Source of the DNA: Delphinus delphis
Taxonomy: Eukaryota; Chordata; Mammalia; Artiodactyla; Delphinidae
Direction of reading: 5' to 3'
NCBI RefSeq assembly: GCF_949987515.2
Contig: NC_082684.1
Span: 52,790,006-52,854,005 of the forward strand
DNA: 64,000 nt
Shown: positions 46,107 to 57,930 of the stretch, piece after piece
How positions within the stretch are numbered: position 1 is the stretch's first letter
Layout: the number at the start of each line of letters is the position of its first letter
Translations under genes and position numbers: made by a program
The notes under the pieces: generated by a model
What the model saw: only the letters and a program-made list of their open reading frames with translations
Told to the model about the DNA's origin: nothing
The model's database searches: none

Positions 46107-47065
46107 GAAAAACAAATCCTTTTCCTTATTCTGTGTTACCTAATTTGAAAGAAGCCCAATCTCCATTGTCTCCTAGGCTAATATCACAGCTAGATAATCT
46201 TCTATTACAACTGCAGTTCTATATTTTCTACAATTTACCTTTCTGTTCCCTCTTTTACATTCTCATATATGACATTAACTGATTTGATCTTGTCATCTAT
46301 TCTTACTTCAATACATTCAATGCACAACTTCCAATAAATTCTTCTCATCAAATTATAATGAAATAACTTGGAAAAGCACCATGGTAAGTGTGAAAAAAAT
46401 AAAGTTAGCTATCTTCTTTTCTCTTCTTCCTTCACCTAATAAAGACCATAAAAACAGAAAAAAGTTTAAACTCATCCTGGCGTTCAAAGACATAACATAA
46501 AGTCTGAATGTTAAACGTCTAGACTGGCTCTGCTCCAGGAAATCATCTAGGGACCAACCATTCTTCTCATGGCCCCATGTTTTAGAGTATTTTCTTCACA
46601 AGTGTTCTTGAACCCTATTCAAATGCCAGAAACATTTAGCCCATGAGAATGGGAAAGTGAGAGAAACAAAGAAAATTCAGGGCAAGCGATTTCATCTAAA
46701 GCAGAGAAAAGGGATTTGCATTCGTATGCCAAGACAAGAAGTTGGTCACATGGATACATCTGGCTGTAAGCAAGGTTGAGAAATATAGTTTCTAGATGGG
46801 TGGCCAAGGGAAAAATAGATTTTTGAGAGGACAATTAGCTGTGTCCTTCATCAGTTCTATTTTTCATATGTCTTTATTCTATATCTTATGCATCAGCTCC
46901 CATTCTGTGCCTTTGCTCTTCCTGGTCAGTCTATTTGGATGTGTTTTCTGACATCCAGACTCCATTTTCCCAAACACCTTATGTTGAAATACTACTTTCC
47001 CCCATAGAGAATATGTTGATCACTCCAGCCAAAGGTAGTCAGTCTACTGAACTCCAATAGTTTTT
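46107..47065. other. Unique DNA
   Basis: Nothing recognised. Confidence 0.4.
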
Positions 47066-47080
47066 TGTATGTACTCTCTC

Positions 47081-47729
47081 TTTTTTTTTTTACCAACCTT
47101 GCCTCTTTTTTTTTTAATAGATCTTTAAAATTGTAATTTTTAAAAGTGTAATTGCTTCACAATACTGTGTTAGTTTCTGTTGTACACCAAAGTGAATCAG
47201 CCATATGCATACATATATTCCCATATCCCCTCCCTCTTGAGCCTCCCTCCCACCCTTCTTATCCCACCCCTCTAGGTTGTCACAAAGCACCAAGCTGATC
47301 TCCCTGTGCTGTGCTGCTGCTTCCATTAGCTATCTATTTTACATTTGGTAGTGTATATATGTCGATGCTACTCTCACTTCACCCCAGCTTTCCCCTTCCC
47401 CCTGTTATGTGTCCTCAAGTCCATTCTCTATGTCTACGTCTTTATTCCTGCCCAGCCACTAGGTTCATCAGTACCATTTTGGTTTTTTTTAGATTCCATA
47501 TATATGCGTTAGCATATGGTATTTGTTTTTCTCTTTCTGACTTACTTCACTCTGTATGACAGACTCTAGGTCCATCCACCTCGCTACAAATAACTCAATT
47601 TCGTTTCTTTTTATGGCTGAGTAATATTCCATTGTATATATGTGCCATTCATCTGTCATTGGACATTTAGGTTGTTTCCATGTCCTGGCTATTGTAAATA
47701 GTGCTGCAATGAACATTGTGGTACATCTG
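47081..47729 (-). mobile_element. 5'-truncated L1, 3' end only, minus strand
   Basis: Two poly-T runs (47081-47090 and about 47106-47116) separated by the 15 bases TACCAACCTTGCCTC, then the L1 3'UTR and the ORF2 C-terminus ([18 protein letters not shown], then EWHIYTMEYYSAIKRNEIEL). Relative to the other copies it lacks about 12 bases just before WHIYTMEYY. Flanks TGTATGTACTCTCT (about 47066-47079) and TGTCTGTACTCTCT (about 47728-47741) are likely target-site duplications with one mismatch. Confidence 0.88.
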
Positions 47730-47743
47730 TCTGTACTCTCTTA

Positions 47744-48150
47744 TTTTATTAGTTATTCATGCACGTGCCTATCTCTCCTGAAAGCTACGTGTTCAAAGAT
47801 AATAGTACCTTTGACCTATTAATAATTTTCTCTCACTTCACTGAGAAGAGAGTGCTTTGTGTATCATTTCTACTCAATATTCATTCAATGAGTGCATGAG
47901 TAATGTGGTTATTGTTTTTCTAAACTTGGGTTCAAAAGAATGAAAAATAAGTAAACAAGACACATAGTGGAAGTATATAGAATAAATGAAGGTCTTGGCA
48001 GGGATTAAGAATTATTCAATGGATAAATGACTCTGAATTTGAATTATATTCCTTTATTAATTTTGTATTAATATCACAAGAGACTGCAATGCAATTTGAA
48101 ATTTGGAGTTTAATTGAAGATAAGGGCAGGATTAGTCTGCACTTTGCAAA
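47744..48150. other. Unique DNA
   Basis: Nothing recognised. Confidence 0.35.
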
Positions 48151-48154
48151 TAAT

Positions 48155-48180
48155 GGCAAAAATTCCTGGCAAAAATTCCT
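48155..48180 (+). repeat. 13-bp direct tandem duplication
   Basis: GGCAAAAATTCCT occurs twice head-to-tail (48155-48167 and 48168-48180). Confidence 0.9.
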
Positions 48181-48239
48181 AGCACTTTTTTTTTTTACTA
48201 ATATGGATTGTAATAACCTAGATAATTCACTTATATATG

Positions 48240-48345
48240 AGTTTATTCATTCAACACACACTTATTGTGTGCTTAATGACACAACAGGCATTATTCTAGG
48301 TCTGTAGATAAACCATGAAGAAAACAGATGCTATCCTTACTCTCC
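48240..48345 (-). mobile_element. L2 3'-end fragment, antisense
   Basis: TTTATTCATTCAACACACAC, then TTATTGTGTGCTTAATGACA and GGCATTATTCTAGGTCTGTA match the reversed L2 end. Confidence 0.55.
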
Positions 48346-48354
48346 ACCTCATCA

Positions 48355-48405
48355 TATTATAACATGATATGAAATATAATGTGATATGATATGATACAAT
48401 ATGAT
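48355..48405 (+). repeat. (ATGAT)n-like low-complexity array
   Basis: Imperfect repeats of ATATGATATG-type units with no further structure. Confidence 0.7.
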
Positions 48406-49190
48406 GGAGGAGAGAGGAGAGGGGCACTGGAGATATTTATATGTATATCCCCATTTTTGCTGTGAATATTATCAGAACCAGTGAGCAGTAGCAGTTTCCT
48501 AGCCTATAATTCAGTACTCAAAAATAATTTCCATGTCCAAAGAGTAATTTAGGAACTAACTATTAAAAAAAGAATTTTCAAAATGAAAATGTGAAAAGAT
48601 GAATCATTAGCCAGTTAAAACACCAGTCTTACAAGAGTTTGTTTACATTTTTTTAAAGAGTAATTTGATCCTTAGCCTTCCTTAACTTTTAACCTCAGAT
48701 GTATTTGATATTAATTTTATTATAGAGTAATCATTAGATATAATGTCACTCAGCTGTATGAAAGAGCATCATAAAGTTGCCTTGTACACTAAGTTATTAT
48801 GAAGATATTAGGGTTACACATTTTAACATCTTTTTTTTTTTTTTTTTTTAGTGCTAGGCTCTCTAAAGGATGAAAACCCTTATTTGGAAACAAAACCTAG
48901 AACTAAATATTCAAAAACTGGATGCAGGCCAACCACATTCCAAAAGAGAGTCACAGGTAGTGAAAAAGAAGAAGGTAAATAGGGCATTAAATGTCAGCAC
49001 CACTCAGCCATTTTCTGGAAAGTGTGTATTGGTATTAGCAGCCAGAGAGGAACAAAATAAAGGTATAAGAATCTAGGATAGGTTTGAGATAGTAGAGCAT
49101 AGTGTAGTGGGAGGGTGGTGACAATTAATTTTGCTAATCATATTTTTTAACTAGGGCTGCTTTTTACTAAGCTGCATAAATGTGGCTTTA
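48406..49190. other. Unique DNA
   Basis: A poly-T tract at 48831-48850 is not attached to a recognised element. The 68-codon frame at 48870-49076 is unsupported. Confidence 0.35.
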
Positions 49191-49204
49191 AAAAAATGTA
49201 TCTA

Positions 49205-49409
49205 GGGCTTCCCTGGTGGCGCAGTGGTTGAGAGTCCGCCTGCCAATGCAGGGGACACAGGTTCGTGCCCCGGTCCGGGAAGATCCCACGTGCCGCGGAG
49301 CGGCTGGGCCCGTGAGCCATGGCCGCTGAGCCTGCGCGTCTGGAGCCTGTGCTCCACAGCAGGAGAGGCCACAACAGTGAGAGGCCCGCATACCGCAAAA
49401 AAAAAAAAA
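49205..49409 (+). mobile_element. CHR SINE, short form
   Basis: Starts GGGCTTCCCTGGTGGCGCAG and ends TACCGC plus an A tail. Target-site duplications are AAAAAATGTATCTA (49191-49204) and AAAAAGATATCTA (about 49410-49422), with small differences. Confidence 0.93.
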
Positions 49410-49422
49410 AAAAAGATATCTA

Positions 49423-50265
49423 AAGCATATTTTTCTCTTTGACCCATTAGTTTTTCCTGAAACTAATTTTAGACATAGAACCCACCTGTCTACTATATTG
49501 ATTATCAGTAAATTTTAAAACAGCTTTATATTTCATATATTTAAAAAGGAGTAAACAATCAACCTCTTCTCACTGTAGCCCATGCTAAAATGTGGAGGAA
49601 TGTCAGGCGGCTAAGTCGCTTTGCAGGATGAATTTGAATCTCTGTACTTTAGAAGGGGCTTATGTTTTTTGTTTTTTTCCCCCTGAAGCACCCAGGAATG
49701 TTCTTAATATAATAGCATATATTTAGAAGAGTGTCTTTGATATTTAATATTTTATACTGGATTTATAAAATAGTAAAATTTTTGCACAGTATTTGTAAAA
49801 ACCTTTTTAAAAAGTGAGTTGTTACAGTGAGCTTATCAATACTATAAAAGGCATGAATTTGGGTATAAATCATCATCATCAAACTAATGAATGGCATTTC
49901 TCCAGCTAGATTTCTTGGTTTTGCACTTTGGTTCTATACACAAGTCCAAACGTAGTTCTGGAAGCCAGCCTTAATTTCACCTGTATGTTCATGTTTAATC
50001 TCAAACATTGATTTTATACTTTTATTTTATTCTAAGAAAATCTTTCTTATGGACCTTTTTAATCACACCAAATAAAGCAATATAATATGATTAACCCTAT
50101 GTACCCATAGCTCATCTTTAATAATTATGAATAATTTTCTAATCTTATTTCATGTCTTCTCTCAACATACAGTTTTGCTAGATAATTTTAGTGGAAATCT
50201 CACATCATGCCATTTCACGTGCAAATACTTCACAATGTATTTCCAACTAATAAAAAAATGTATAT
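49423..50265. other. Unique AT-rich DNA
   Basis: Nothing recognised. Confidence 0.4.
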
Positions 50266-50269
50266 GGTG

Positions 50270-50618
50270 TATTAATTTGCTAGGGCTGCTGTAACAGAGA
50301 ACCACAGACTGGGTGACTTAAGGAAACAGAAATGTATTGTCTCACAGTTCTGGAAACTAGAAGTCTGAAATCTCTTCTGGCTTGGAGATGGTCATCCTCT
50401 CCCTGTGTCTCTTTACATCACATTCTATGTGTATGAGTCTCAGTGTCCAAATTTTCCCCTTTATGACAGTCAGTCGTATTGGATTAGGGCCCACACTAGT
50501 GACCTAATTTTAACTTGATTGCCTCTGTAAAGACTTTCTCCAACTAAGTTCACATTCGGCTGTATTGGGGATTAGGGCCCTAACATGTCATTTTTGGGGG
50601 ACAAAATTCAACCATGGT
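50270..50618 (-). mobile_element. MLT1 (MaLR/ERVL) solo LTR, antisense
   Basis: GCTAGGGCTGCTGTAACAGA, CACAGACTGGGTGACTTAAG, TCTCACAGTTCTGGAAACTA, CTTCTGGCTTGGAGATGG, TATTGGATTAGGGCCC and GGGGATTAGGGCCCTAACAT, ending GGGGACAAAATTCAACCATG. This is the expected antisense MLT1 order from end to end. Confidence 0.85.
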
Positions 50619-50651
50619 AATTTATACTAGCAATGGTAATTTATACTAGCA
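50614..50651 (+). repeat. 19-bp tandem duplication at the MLT1 edge
   Basis: ATGGTAATTTATACTAGCA occurs twice in tandem (50614-50632 and 50633-50651) and overlaps the LTR boundary. Confidence 0.9.
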
Positions 50652-51848
50652 AAATCCTTAATAGTATCTAATACCCAGTTCCTATTCAGGTTTCCCATCA
50701 TTAACTCTAAAATATCTTTGTAGAGTTGATCTGTTCAAATCAAGAGCCAAACAATGTCCAAACATTACACTTATTTGTGATGTATTTTTAATATTATAAT
50801 GGACGCTATCTGTGCTCTTTTTTTGTAAATGTCATTGATTTACCAAGAAAGTGATTCATTTGTCCAGTAGAATGTTACCCATTTTGGATTTGATTGACTC
50901 ATTTCTCATGGTGTCTGTAACTTATTCTGCTATCACCTATTACATGTAAACTGGTAGTTATATCCAGAGGATCTATCATGTTCAAGTTCAGATTTTTTGA
51001 TATTATATCATGAAGCCCACTTTTAGTGATGCTAAAATTCATCAGTGGTTTCAGGGGTTGTTATCTTTATTTCTGCATTATAAATTCCCCATCAATATTT
51101 AATTTAGAAAAATTCACTGATGGTCATTACCTAGATCTGTTATTTATTAGGATTACAAAATAGCAATTTTCTAATTCTAAGTACACCTTTCATATTTTTA
51201 GCTGGAATCTTCAATAAAGAATTCTCTATTATGCAGGAAAACATGATAAATTCTTGATATTTTCCTTTTATTTACCAACTTTCATTATAATAAGCTGGTT
51301 CTAATAAACTTGAGTACACTTCGTTGGTTCTAGTAACGTTTCTTAGTGTCGTTTGAATATATGGAGTTTTAAATATTTGATGTGTTTTGATCAATTGTAG
51401 TTATGATTCCTTTTGATGATGAAATTAGTCTATCTTTAACCAGTAGAATCCCTCTGGCTTGACTCTGGCAACTTCCATCCTTCTCAGCACATGTCCCTGG
51501 CTCATCTTTTATATATCCTCCCCTCATCTGGAAATCAGCTATTTCTCCAAGAAGGTATGGTTCCTTTAATGGGAACTAGTATTCGGATAACACAAACTTG
51601 GTAGCAGATGTTGAATTTTGATTTTTAATGAAGTCTTATTTCATATATTCTGGATCAAATATCTAAGTTAGTATATATTCTCAGCTACCAGTTCTGATCT
51701 CTTTTAGTCTTAATTTTCTTACCTCAACAATAGAGTAGCAAAGACACCTAGTTACAATTGTAATACTATATATAGATACATATACTTATATATATTACAT
51801 ATATATTATGTATACTAAATAATCTCAGTTGGGAAGAAATTTCTGTTA
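50652..51848. other. Unique AT-rich DNA
   Basis: No element recognised. TA-rich microsatellite-like sequence lies at 51765-51815. Confidence 0.4.
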
Positions 51849-52240
51849 CTGATTTAGGCCTTTTTTTTTTTTTTACATGTTCATTGGAGTATAATTGGTT
51901 TACAATGGTGTGTTAGTTTCTGCTTCATAACAAAGTGAATCAGTTATACATATACATATGTTCCGATATCTCTTCCCTCTTGCGTCTCCCTCCCTCCCAC
52001 CCTCCCTATCCCACCCCTCTAGGTGGTCACAAAGCACCGAGCCGACCTCCCTGTGCTATGCGGCTGCTTCTCACTAGCCATCCATTTTACATTTGGTAGT
52101 GTATATATGTCCATGCCACTCTCTCACTTTGTCACAGCTTACCCTTCCTGCACCCCATATCCTCAAGTCCATTCTCTAGTAGGTCTGTGTCTTTATTCCT
52201 GTCTTACCCCTAGGTTCTTCATGACATTTTTACTTTTTTC

Positions 52241-55200
52241 TTAAATTCCATATATATGTGTTAGCATACGGTATTTGTCTTACTCTTTCTGATTACCTCA
52301 CTCTGTATGACAGACTCTAGGTCCATCCACCTCATTACAAATAGCTCAATTTCATTTCTTTCTATGGCTGAGTAATATTCCCTTGTATATATGTGCCATA
52401 ACTTCTTTATACATTCATCTGCTGATGAACACTTAGGTTGTTTCCATCTCCGGGCTATTGTAAATAGAGCTGCAATGAACATTTTGGTACATGACTCTTT
52501 TTGAGTTATGGTTTTCTCAGGGTATATGCCCAGTAGTGGGATTGCTGGGTCATATGGTAGTTCTATATTTAGTTTTTTAAGGAACCTCCATACTGTTCTC
52601 CATAGTGGCTGTACCAATTCACATTCCCACCAGCAGTGCAAGAGTGTTCCCTTTTCTCCACACCCTCTCCAGCATTTATTGTTTCTAGATTTTTTGATGA
52701 TGGCCATTCTGACTGGTGTGAGGTGATATCTCATTGTAGTTTTGATTTGCATTTCTCTAATGATTAATGAAGTTGAGCATTCTTTCATGTGTTTGTTGGC
52801 AGTCTGTATATCTTCTTTGGAGAAATGTCTATTTAGGTCTTCTGCCCATTTTTGGGATTTTTTGTTGTTGTTGTTATCGAGCTGCATGAGCAGCTTATAA
52901 ATTTTGGAGATTAATCCTTTGTCAGTTGCTTCATTTGCAAATATTTTCTCCCATTGTGACAGTTGTCTTTTGGTCTCGTTTATGGTTTCCTTTGCTGTGC
53001 AAAAGCTTTTAAGTTTCATTAGGTCCCATTTGTTTACTTTTGTTTTTATTTCCATTTCTCTAGGAGGTGGGTCAAAAAGGATCTTGCTGTGATTTATGTC
53101 ACAGAGTGTTCTGACTATATTTTCCTCTAAGAGTTTGATAGTTTCTGACCTTACATTTAGGTCTTTAATCCATTTTGAGCTCATTTTTGCGTATGGTGTT
53201 AGGGAGTGATCCAATCTCATACTTTTACATGTACCTGTCCAGTTTTCCCAACACCACTTATTTAAAAGGCTTTCCTTTCTCCACTGTACATTCCTGCCTC
53301 CTTTATCAAAGATGAGATGACCATATGTGCGTGGGTTTATCTCATGGCTTTCTATCCTGTTCCATTGATCTGTCTTTCTGTTTTTGTGCGAGTACCATAC
53401 TGTCTTGATTAATGTAGCTTTGTAGTATAGTCTGAAGTCAGGGAGCCTGATTCCTCCAGCTCCGTTTTTCCTTCTCAGGATTGCTTTGGCTATTTGGGGT
53501 CTTTTGTGTTTCCATACAAATTGTGAAAATTTTTGATCTAGTTCTGTGAAAAATGCCATTGGTAGTTTGATAGGGATTGCACTGAATCTGTAGATAGCTT
53601 TGGGAAGTAGAGTGATTTTCACAATGTTGATTCTTCCAATCCAAGAACATGGTATATTTCTCCATATATTTGTATCATCTTTAATTTCTTTCATCAGTGT
53701 CTTATAATTTTCTGCATACAGTTCTTTTGTCTCCCTAGGTAGGTTTATTCCTAGATAGTCTATTCTTTTTGTTGCAATGGTAAATGGGAGTGTTTTCTTG
53801 ATTTCACTTTCAGATTTTTCATCATTAGTGTATAGGAATGCCAGAGATTTCTGTGCATTAATTTTGTATCCTGCTACTTTACCAAATTCATTGATTATCT
53901 CAAGTAGTTTTCTGGTAGCATCTTTACGATTCTCTATGTATAGTATCATGTCATCTGCAAACAGTGAAAGCTTTACTTCTTCTTTTCCAACTTGGATTCC
54001 TTTTATTTCCTTTTCTTCTCTGATTGCTGTGGCTAAAATTTCCAAAACTATGTTGAATAAGGGTGGTGAGAGTGGGCAACCTTGTCTTGTTCCTGATCTT
54101 AGTGGAAATGGTTTCAGTTTTTCACCATTGAGGATGATGTTGGCTGTGGATTTGTCATATATGGCCTTTATTATGTTGAGGAAATTTCCTTCTATGCCTA
54201 CTTTCTGCAGGGTTTTTATCATAAATGGGTGTTGAATTTTGTCGAAAGCTTTCCCTGCATCTATTGAGATGATCATATGGTTTTTCTCCTTCAGTTTGTT
54301 AATATGGTGTATCACGTTGATTGATTAGCGTTTATTGAAGAATCCTTGCATTCTTGGAATAAACCCCACTTGATCATGGTGTATGATCCTTTTAATGTGC
54401 TGTTTGATTCTGTTTGCTAGTATTTTGTGAAGGTTTTTGCATCTATGTTCATCAGTGATATTGGCCTGTAGTTTTCTTTCTTTGTGACATCCTTATATGG
54501 TTTTGGTATCAAGGTGATGGTGGCCTCGTAGAATGAGTTGGAGAATGTTCCTCCCTCTGCTATATTTTGGAAGAGTTTGAGAAGGGTAGGTGTTAGCTCT
54601 TCTCTAAAAGTTTGATAGAATTCGCCTGTGAAGCCGTCTGGTTCTGGGCTTTTGTTTGATGGAAGACTTTTAATCACAGTTTCAATTTCAGTGCTTGTGA
54701 TTGGTCTGTTTATATTTTCTATTTCTCCCTGGTTCGGTCTCAGAAGGTTGTGCTTTTCTAAGAATTTGTCCATTTCTTCCAGGTTGTCCATTGTATTGGC
54801 ATAGAGTTGCTTGTAGTAATCTCTCATGATCTTTTGTATTTCTGCAATGTCAGTTGTTACTTCTCCTTTTACATTTCTAATTCTATTGATTTGAGTCTTC
54901 TCCCTTTTCTTCTTGATGAGTCTGGCTAATGGTTTATCAATTTTGTTTATTCCTCAAAGATCCAGCTTTTAGTTTTATTGATCTTTGCTATCGTTTCCTT
55001 CATTTCTTTTTCATTTATTTCTGATCTGATTTTTATATTTCTTTCCTTCTGCTAACTTTGGGGTTTTTTTGTTCTTCTTTCTCTAATTGCTTTAGGTGCA
55101 AGGTTAGGTTGTTTATTCGAGATGTATCCTGTTTCTTAAGGTAGGATTTTATTGCTATAAACTTCCCTCTTAGAACTGCTTTTGCTGCATCCCATAGGTT

Positions 55201-56050
55201 TTGGGTCATCGTGTCTCCATTGTCATTTGTTTCTAGGTATTTTTTGATTTCCTCTTTGATTTCTTCAGTGATCACTTCGTTATTAAGTAGTGTATTTTTT
55301 ATCCTCCATGTGTTTGTATTTTTTACAGAACTTTTCCTGTAATTGATATCTAGTCTCATAACGTTGTGGTCAGAAAAGATACTTGATACAATTTTAATTT
55401 TCTTAAATTTACCAAGGCTTGATTTGTGACCCAAGATATGATCTATCATGGAGAATGTTCCATGAGCACTTGAGAAAAATGTGTATTCTGTTGTTTTTGG
55501 ATGGAATGTCCTATAAATATCAATTAAGTCCGTCTTGTTTAATGTATAATTTAAAGCTTGTGTTTCCTTGTTTATTTTCATTTTGGATGATCTGTCCATT
55601 GGAGAAAGTGGGGTGTTAAAGTCCCCTACTATGAATGTGTTACCGTCGATTTCCCCTTTTATGGCTGTTAGTATTTGCCTTATGTATTGAGATGCTCCTA
55701 TGTTCGGTACATAAATTTTTGCAATTGTTATATCTTCTTCTTGGATTGATCCCTTGATCATTATGTAGTGTCCTTGTTTGTCTCTTCTAATAGTCTATTT
55801 TAAAGTCTATTTTGTCTGATATGAGAATTGCTATTCCAGCTTTCTTTTGGTTTCCATTTGCATGGAATATCATTTTCCATCCCCTTACTTTCAGTCTGTA
55901 TGTGTCTCTAGGTCTGGAGTGGGTCTCTTGTAAACAGCATATATATGGGTCTTGTTTTTGTATCCTTTCAGCCAATCTGTGTCTTTTGGTGGGAGCATTT
56001 AATCCATTTACATTTAAGGTAATTATCAATATGTATGTTCCTATTCCCAT
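52241..56050 (-). pseudogene. L1 ORF2 (endonuclease/reverse transcriptase), broken
   Basis: About 1270 codons in length, as expected for ORF2p. The endonuclease motifs TLNVNGLNAP, LQETH (Glu codon at 55925-55927), VGDFNTPLSPMDRS and SDHN are visible. The reverse-transcriptase motifs [26 protein letters not shown] and FADD (53950-53961) follow. The C-terminal cysteine motif [15 protein letters not shown] is at 52621-52674. Lesions: frameshift and stop near 55787-55800; one-base losses near 55035, 54951 and 54427; a TAA near 54325; and a one-base loss near 52290 that shifts the last residues and moves the stop to 52261. The longest intact stretch, 54315-52261, has 684 codons and opens on GTG. 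Confidence 0.95.
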
Positions 56051-56108
56051 TTTCTTAATTGTTTTGGGTTCGTTATTGTAGGTCTTTTCCTTCTCTTGTG
56101 CTTCTTGC

Positions 56109-57014
56109 CTAGAGAAGTTCCTTTAGCAGTTGTTGTAAAGCTGGTTTGGTGGTGCTGAACTCTCTCAGCTTTTGCTTGTCTGTAAAGGTTTTAATTTCTC
56201 CATCATATCTGAATGAGATCCTTGCTGTGTAGAGTAATCTTGGTTGCAGGTTTTTCTCCTTCATCACTTTAAATATGTCCTGCCACTCCCTTCTGGCTTG
56301 CAGAGTCTCTGCTGAATCATCAGCTGTTAACCTTATGGGGATTCCCTTGTGTGTTATTTGTTGTTTTTCCCTTGCTGCTTTTAATATGTTTTCTTTGTAT
56401 TTAATTTTTGACAGTTTGATTAATATGTGTCTTGGCATGTTTCTCCTTGGATTTATCCTGTATGGGACTCTCTGTGCTTCCTGGACTTGATTAACTATTT
56501 CCTTTCCCATATTAGGGAAGTTTTCAAGTATAATCTCTTCAAATATTTTCTCAGTCCCTTTCTTTCTCTCTTCTTCTGTAACCCCTATTATTCGAATGCT
56601 GGTGCATTTAATGTTGTCCCAGTGGTCTCTGAGACTGTCCTCAGTTCTTTTCATTATTTTTTCTTTATTTTGCTCTGCAGTAGTTATTTCCACTATTGTT
56701 TCTTCCAGGTCACTTATCTGTTCTTCTGCCTCAGTTATTCTGCTATTGATCCCATCTAGAGTATTTTTAATTTCATTTATTGTGTTGTTCATCGTTGCTT
56801 GTTTCATCTATAGTTCTTCTAGGTCCTTGTTAACTGTTTCTTGCATTTTGTCTGTTCTATTTCCAAGATTTTGGATCATCTTTACTATCATTATTCTGAA
56901 TTCTTTTTCAGGTAGACTGCCTATTTCCTCTTCATTTGTTAGGTCTGGTGGGTTTTTATCTTGCTCCTTCATCTGCTGTGTGTTTTTCTGTCTTCTCATT
57001 TTCTCAGTAGACAT
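56109..57014 (-). pseudogene. L1 ORF1 (nucleic-acid chaperone), one in-frame stop
   Basis: ORF1p binds L1 RNA and forms trimers. The start is at MSTEKMRRQKN (57014, or the second ATG at 56999). A coiled coil (ITEAEEQISDLEETIVEI), an RRM-like part (IRIIGVTEEERKKGTEKIFE) and the C-terminal domain (ARREWQDIFKVMKEKN...) follow. A single TAG at 56808-56810 splits the frame into about 67 and 232 codons. The codon after the stop is ATG. No other lesion is seen in ORF1. Confidence 0.95.
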
Positions 57015-57930
57015 CAGGGCGAGCCTGCGGTGGCAGAGGCCAGTGTGACATTGCACCAGCCTGAGGCACGCCGTGCGTTCTCCTGGGGAACTTGTCCCTG
57101 GATCCTGGGTCTTTGGCAGTGGCAGGGCTGCACAGGCTCCCCGGAAGGGGGTTGTGGATAGTGACCTGTGCTCGCACACAGGCTTCTTGGTGGCGGCAGC
57201 AGCAGCCTTAGCATCTCATGCCCGTCTCTGGGGTCCACGCTGTTAGCCGCGGCTCATGCCCGTCTCTGGAGCTCCTTTAAGCAGCGCTCTTAATCCCCTC
57301 TCCTCGCGCACCAGGAAACAAAGAGGGAAGAAAAAGTCTCTCGCCTCTTCAGCATGTCCAGACTTTTCCCCAGACTCTCTCCTGGCTAGAGGTGGTGCAC
57401 TAACTCCCTGCAGGCTGTGTTCACGCCGCCAACCCCAGTCCTCTCCCTGCGCTCCGACAGAAGCCCGAGCCTCAGCTCCCAGACCTGCCTGCCCTGGCGG
57501 GTGAGCAGACAAGCCTATCCGGCTGGCGAGTGCCGGTCGGCACCGATCCTCTGTGTGGGAATATCTGCGCTTTGCCCTCCGCACCCCTGTTGCTGTGCTC
57601 TCCTCCGTGGCTCCGAAGCTTTCCGCCTCTGCCACCCACAGTCTCCGCCAGTGGAGAGGCTTCCTAGTGTGTGGAAACCTTTCCTCCTTCACAGCTCCCT
57701 CCCACTGGTGCAGGTCCCGTCCCTATCCTTTTGTCTTTGTTTATTCTTTTTTTCTTTTGCCCTACCCAGGTACGTGGGGACTTGCTTGCCTTTTGGGAGG
57801 TCTGAGGTCTTCTGCCTGCATTTAGTAGGTGTTCTTTAGGAGTTGTTCCACGGGTAGATGTATTTCTGATGTATCTGTGGGCAGGAAGGTGATCTCCGTG
57901 TCTTACTCTTCTGCCATCTTCCCCGATCTC
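57015..57930 (-). promoter_or_regulatory. L1 5'UTR / internal promoter with YY1-like site
   Basis: The GC-rich, CpG-containing 5'UTR contrasts with the AT-rich surroundings. The first bases read GAGATCGGGGAAGATGGCAG. The AAGATGGC at 57913-57920 (about +11 to +18) matches the YY1 core and sits where L1 promoters carry YY1. Antisense frames exist (for example 57256-57504) but have no recognised product. Confidence 0.6.

Larger units (their letters stand above)
51861..57930 (-). mobile_element. Full-length L1 retrotransposon, inactive
   Basis: A complete autonomous LINE. On the minus strand it has a 0.9-kb 5'UTR (57930-57015), ORF1 (57014-56109), a 58-base spacer, ORF2 (56050-52241), a 3'UTR and a poly-A tail (poly-T at 51861-51874). 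Perfect 15-bp target-site duplications CTGATTTAGGCCTTT lie at 51849-51863 and 57931-57945. The implied cut CTTT/AAA is a normal L1 endonuclease site. ORF1 has one stop and ORF2 has at least five frameshifts plus a stop, so it cannot move itself. It is the same family as the 3' ends at 24.1 and 47.1 kb and on the same strand. Confidence 0.97.

Noticed and set aside
57256..57839. Antisense frames in the L1 5'UTR resembling an ORF0-like arrangement
   Set aside because: The longest (57417-57839) starts on GTG and neither has a recognised product; GC-rich DNA gives long open frames by chance.
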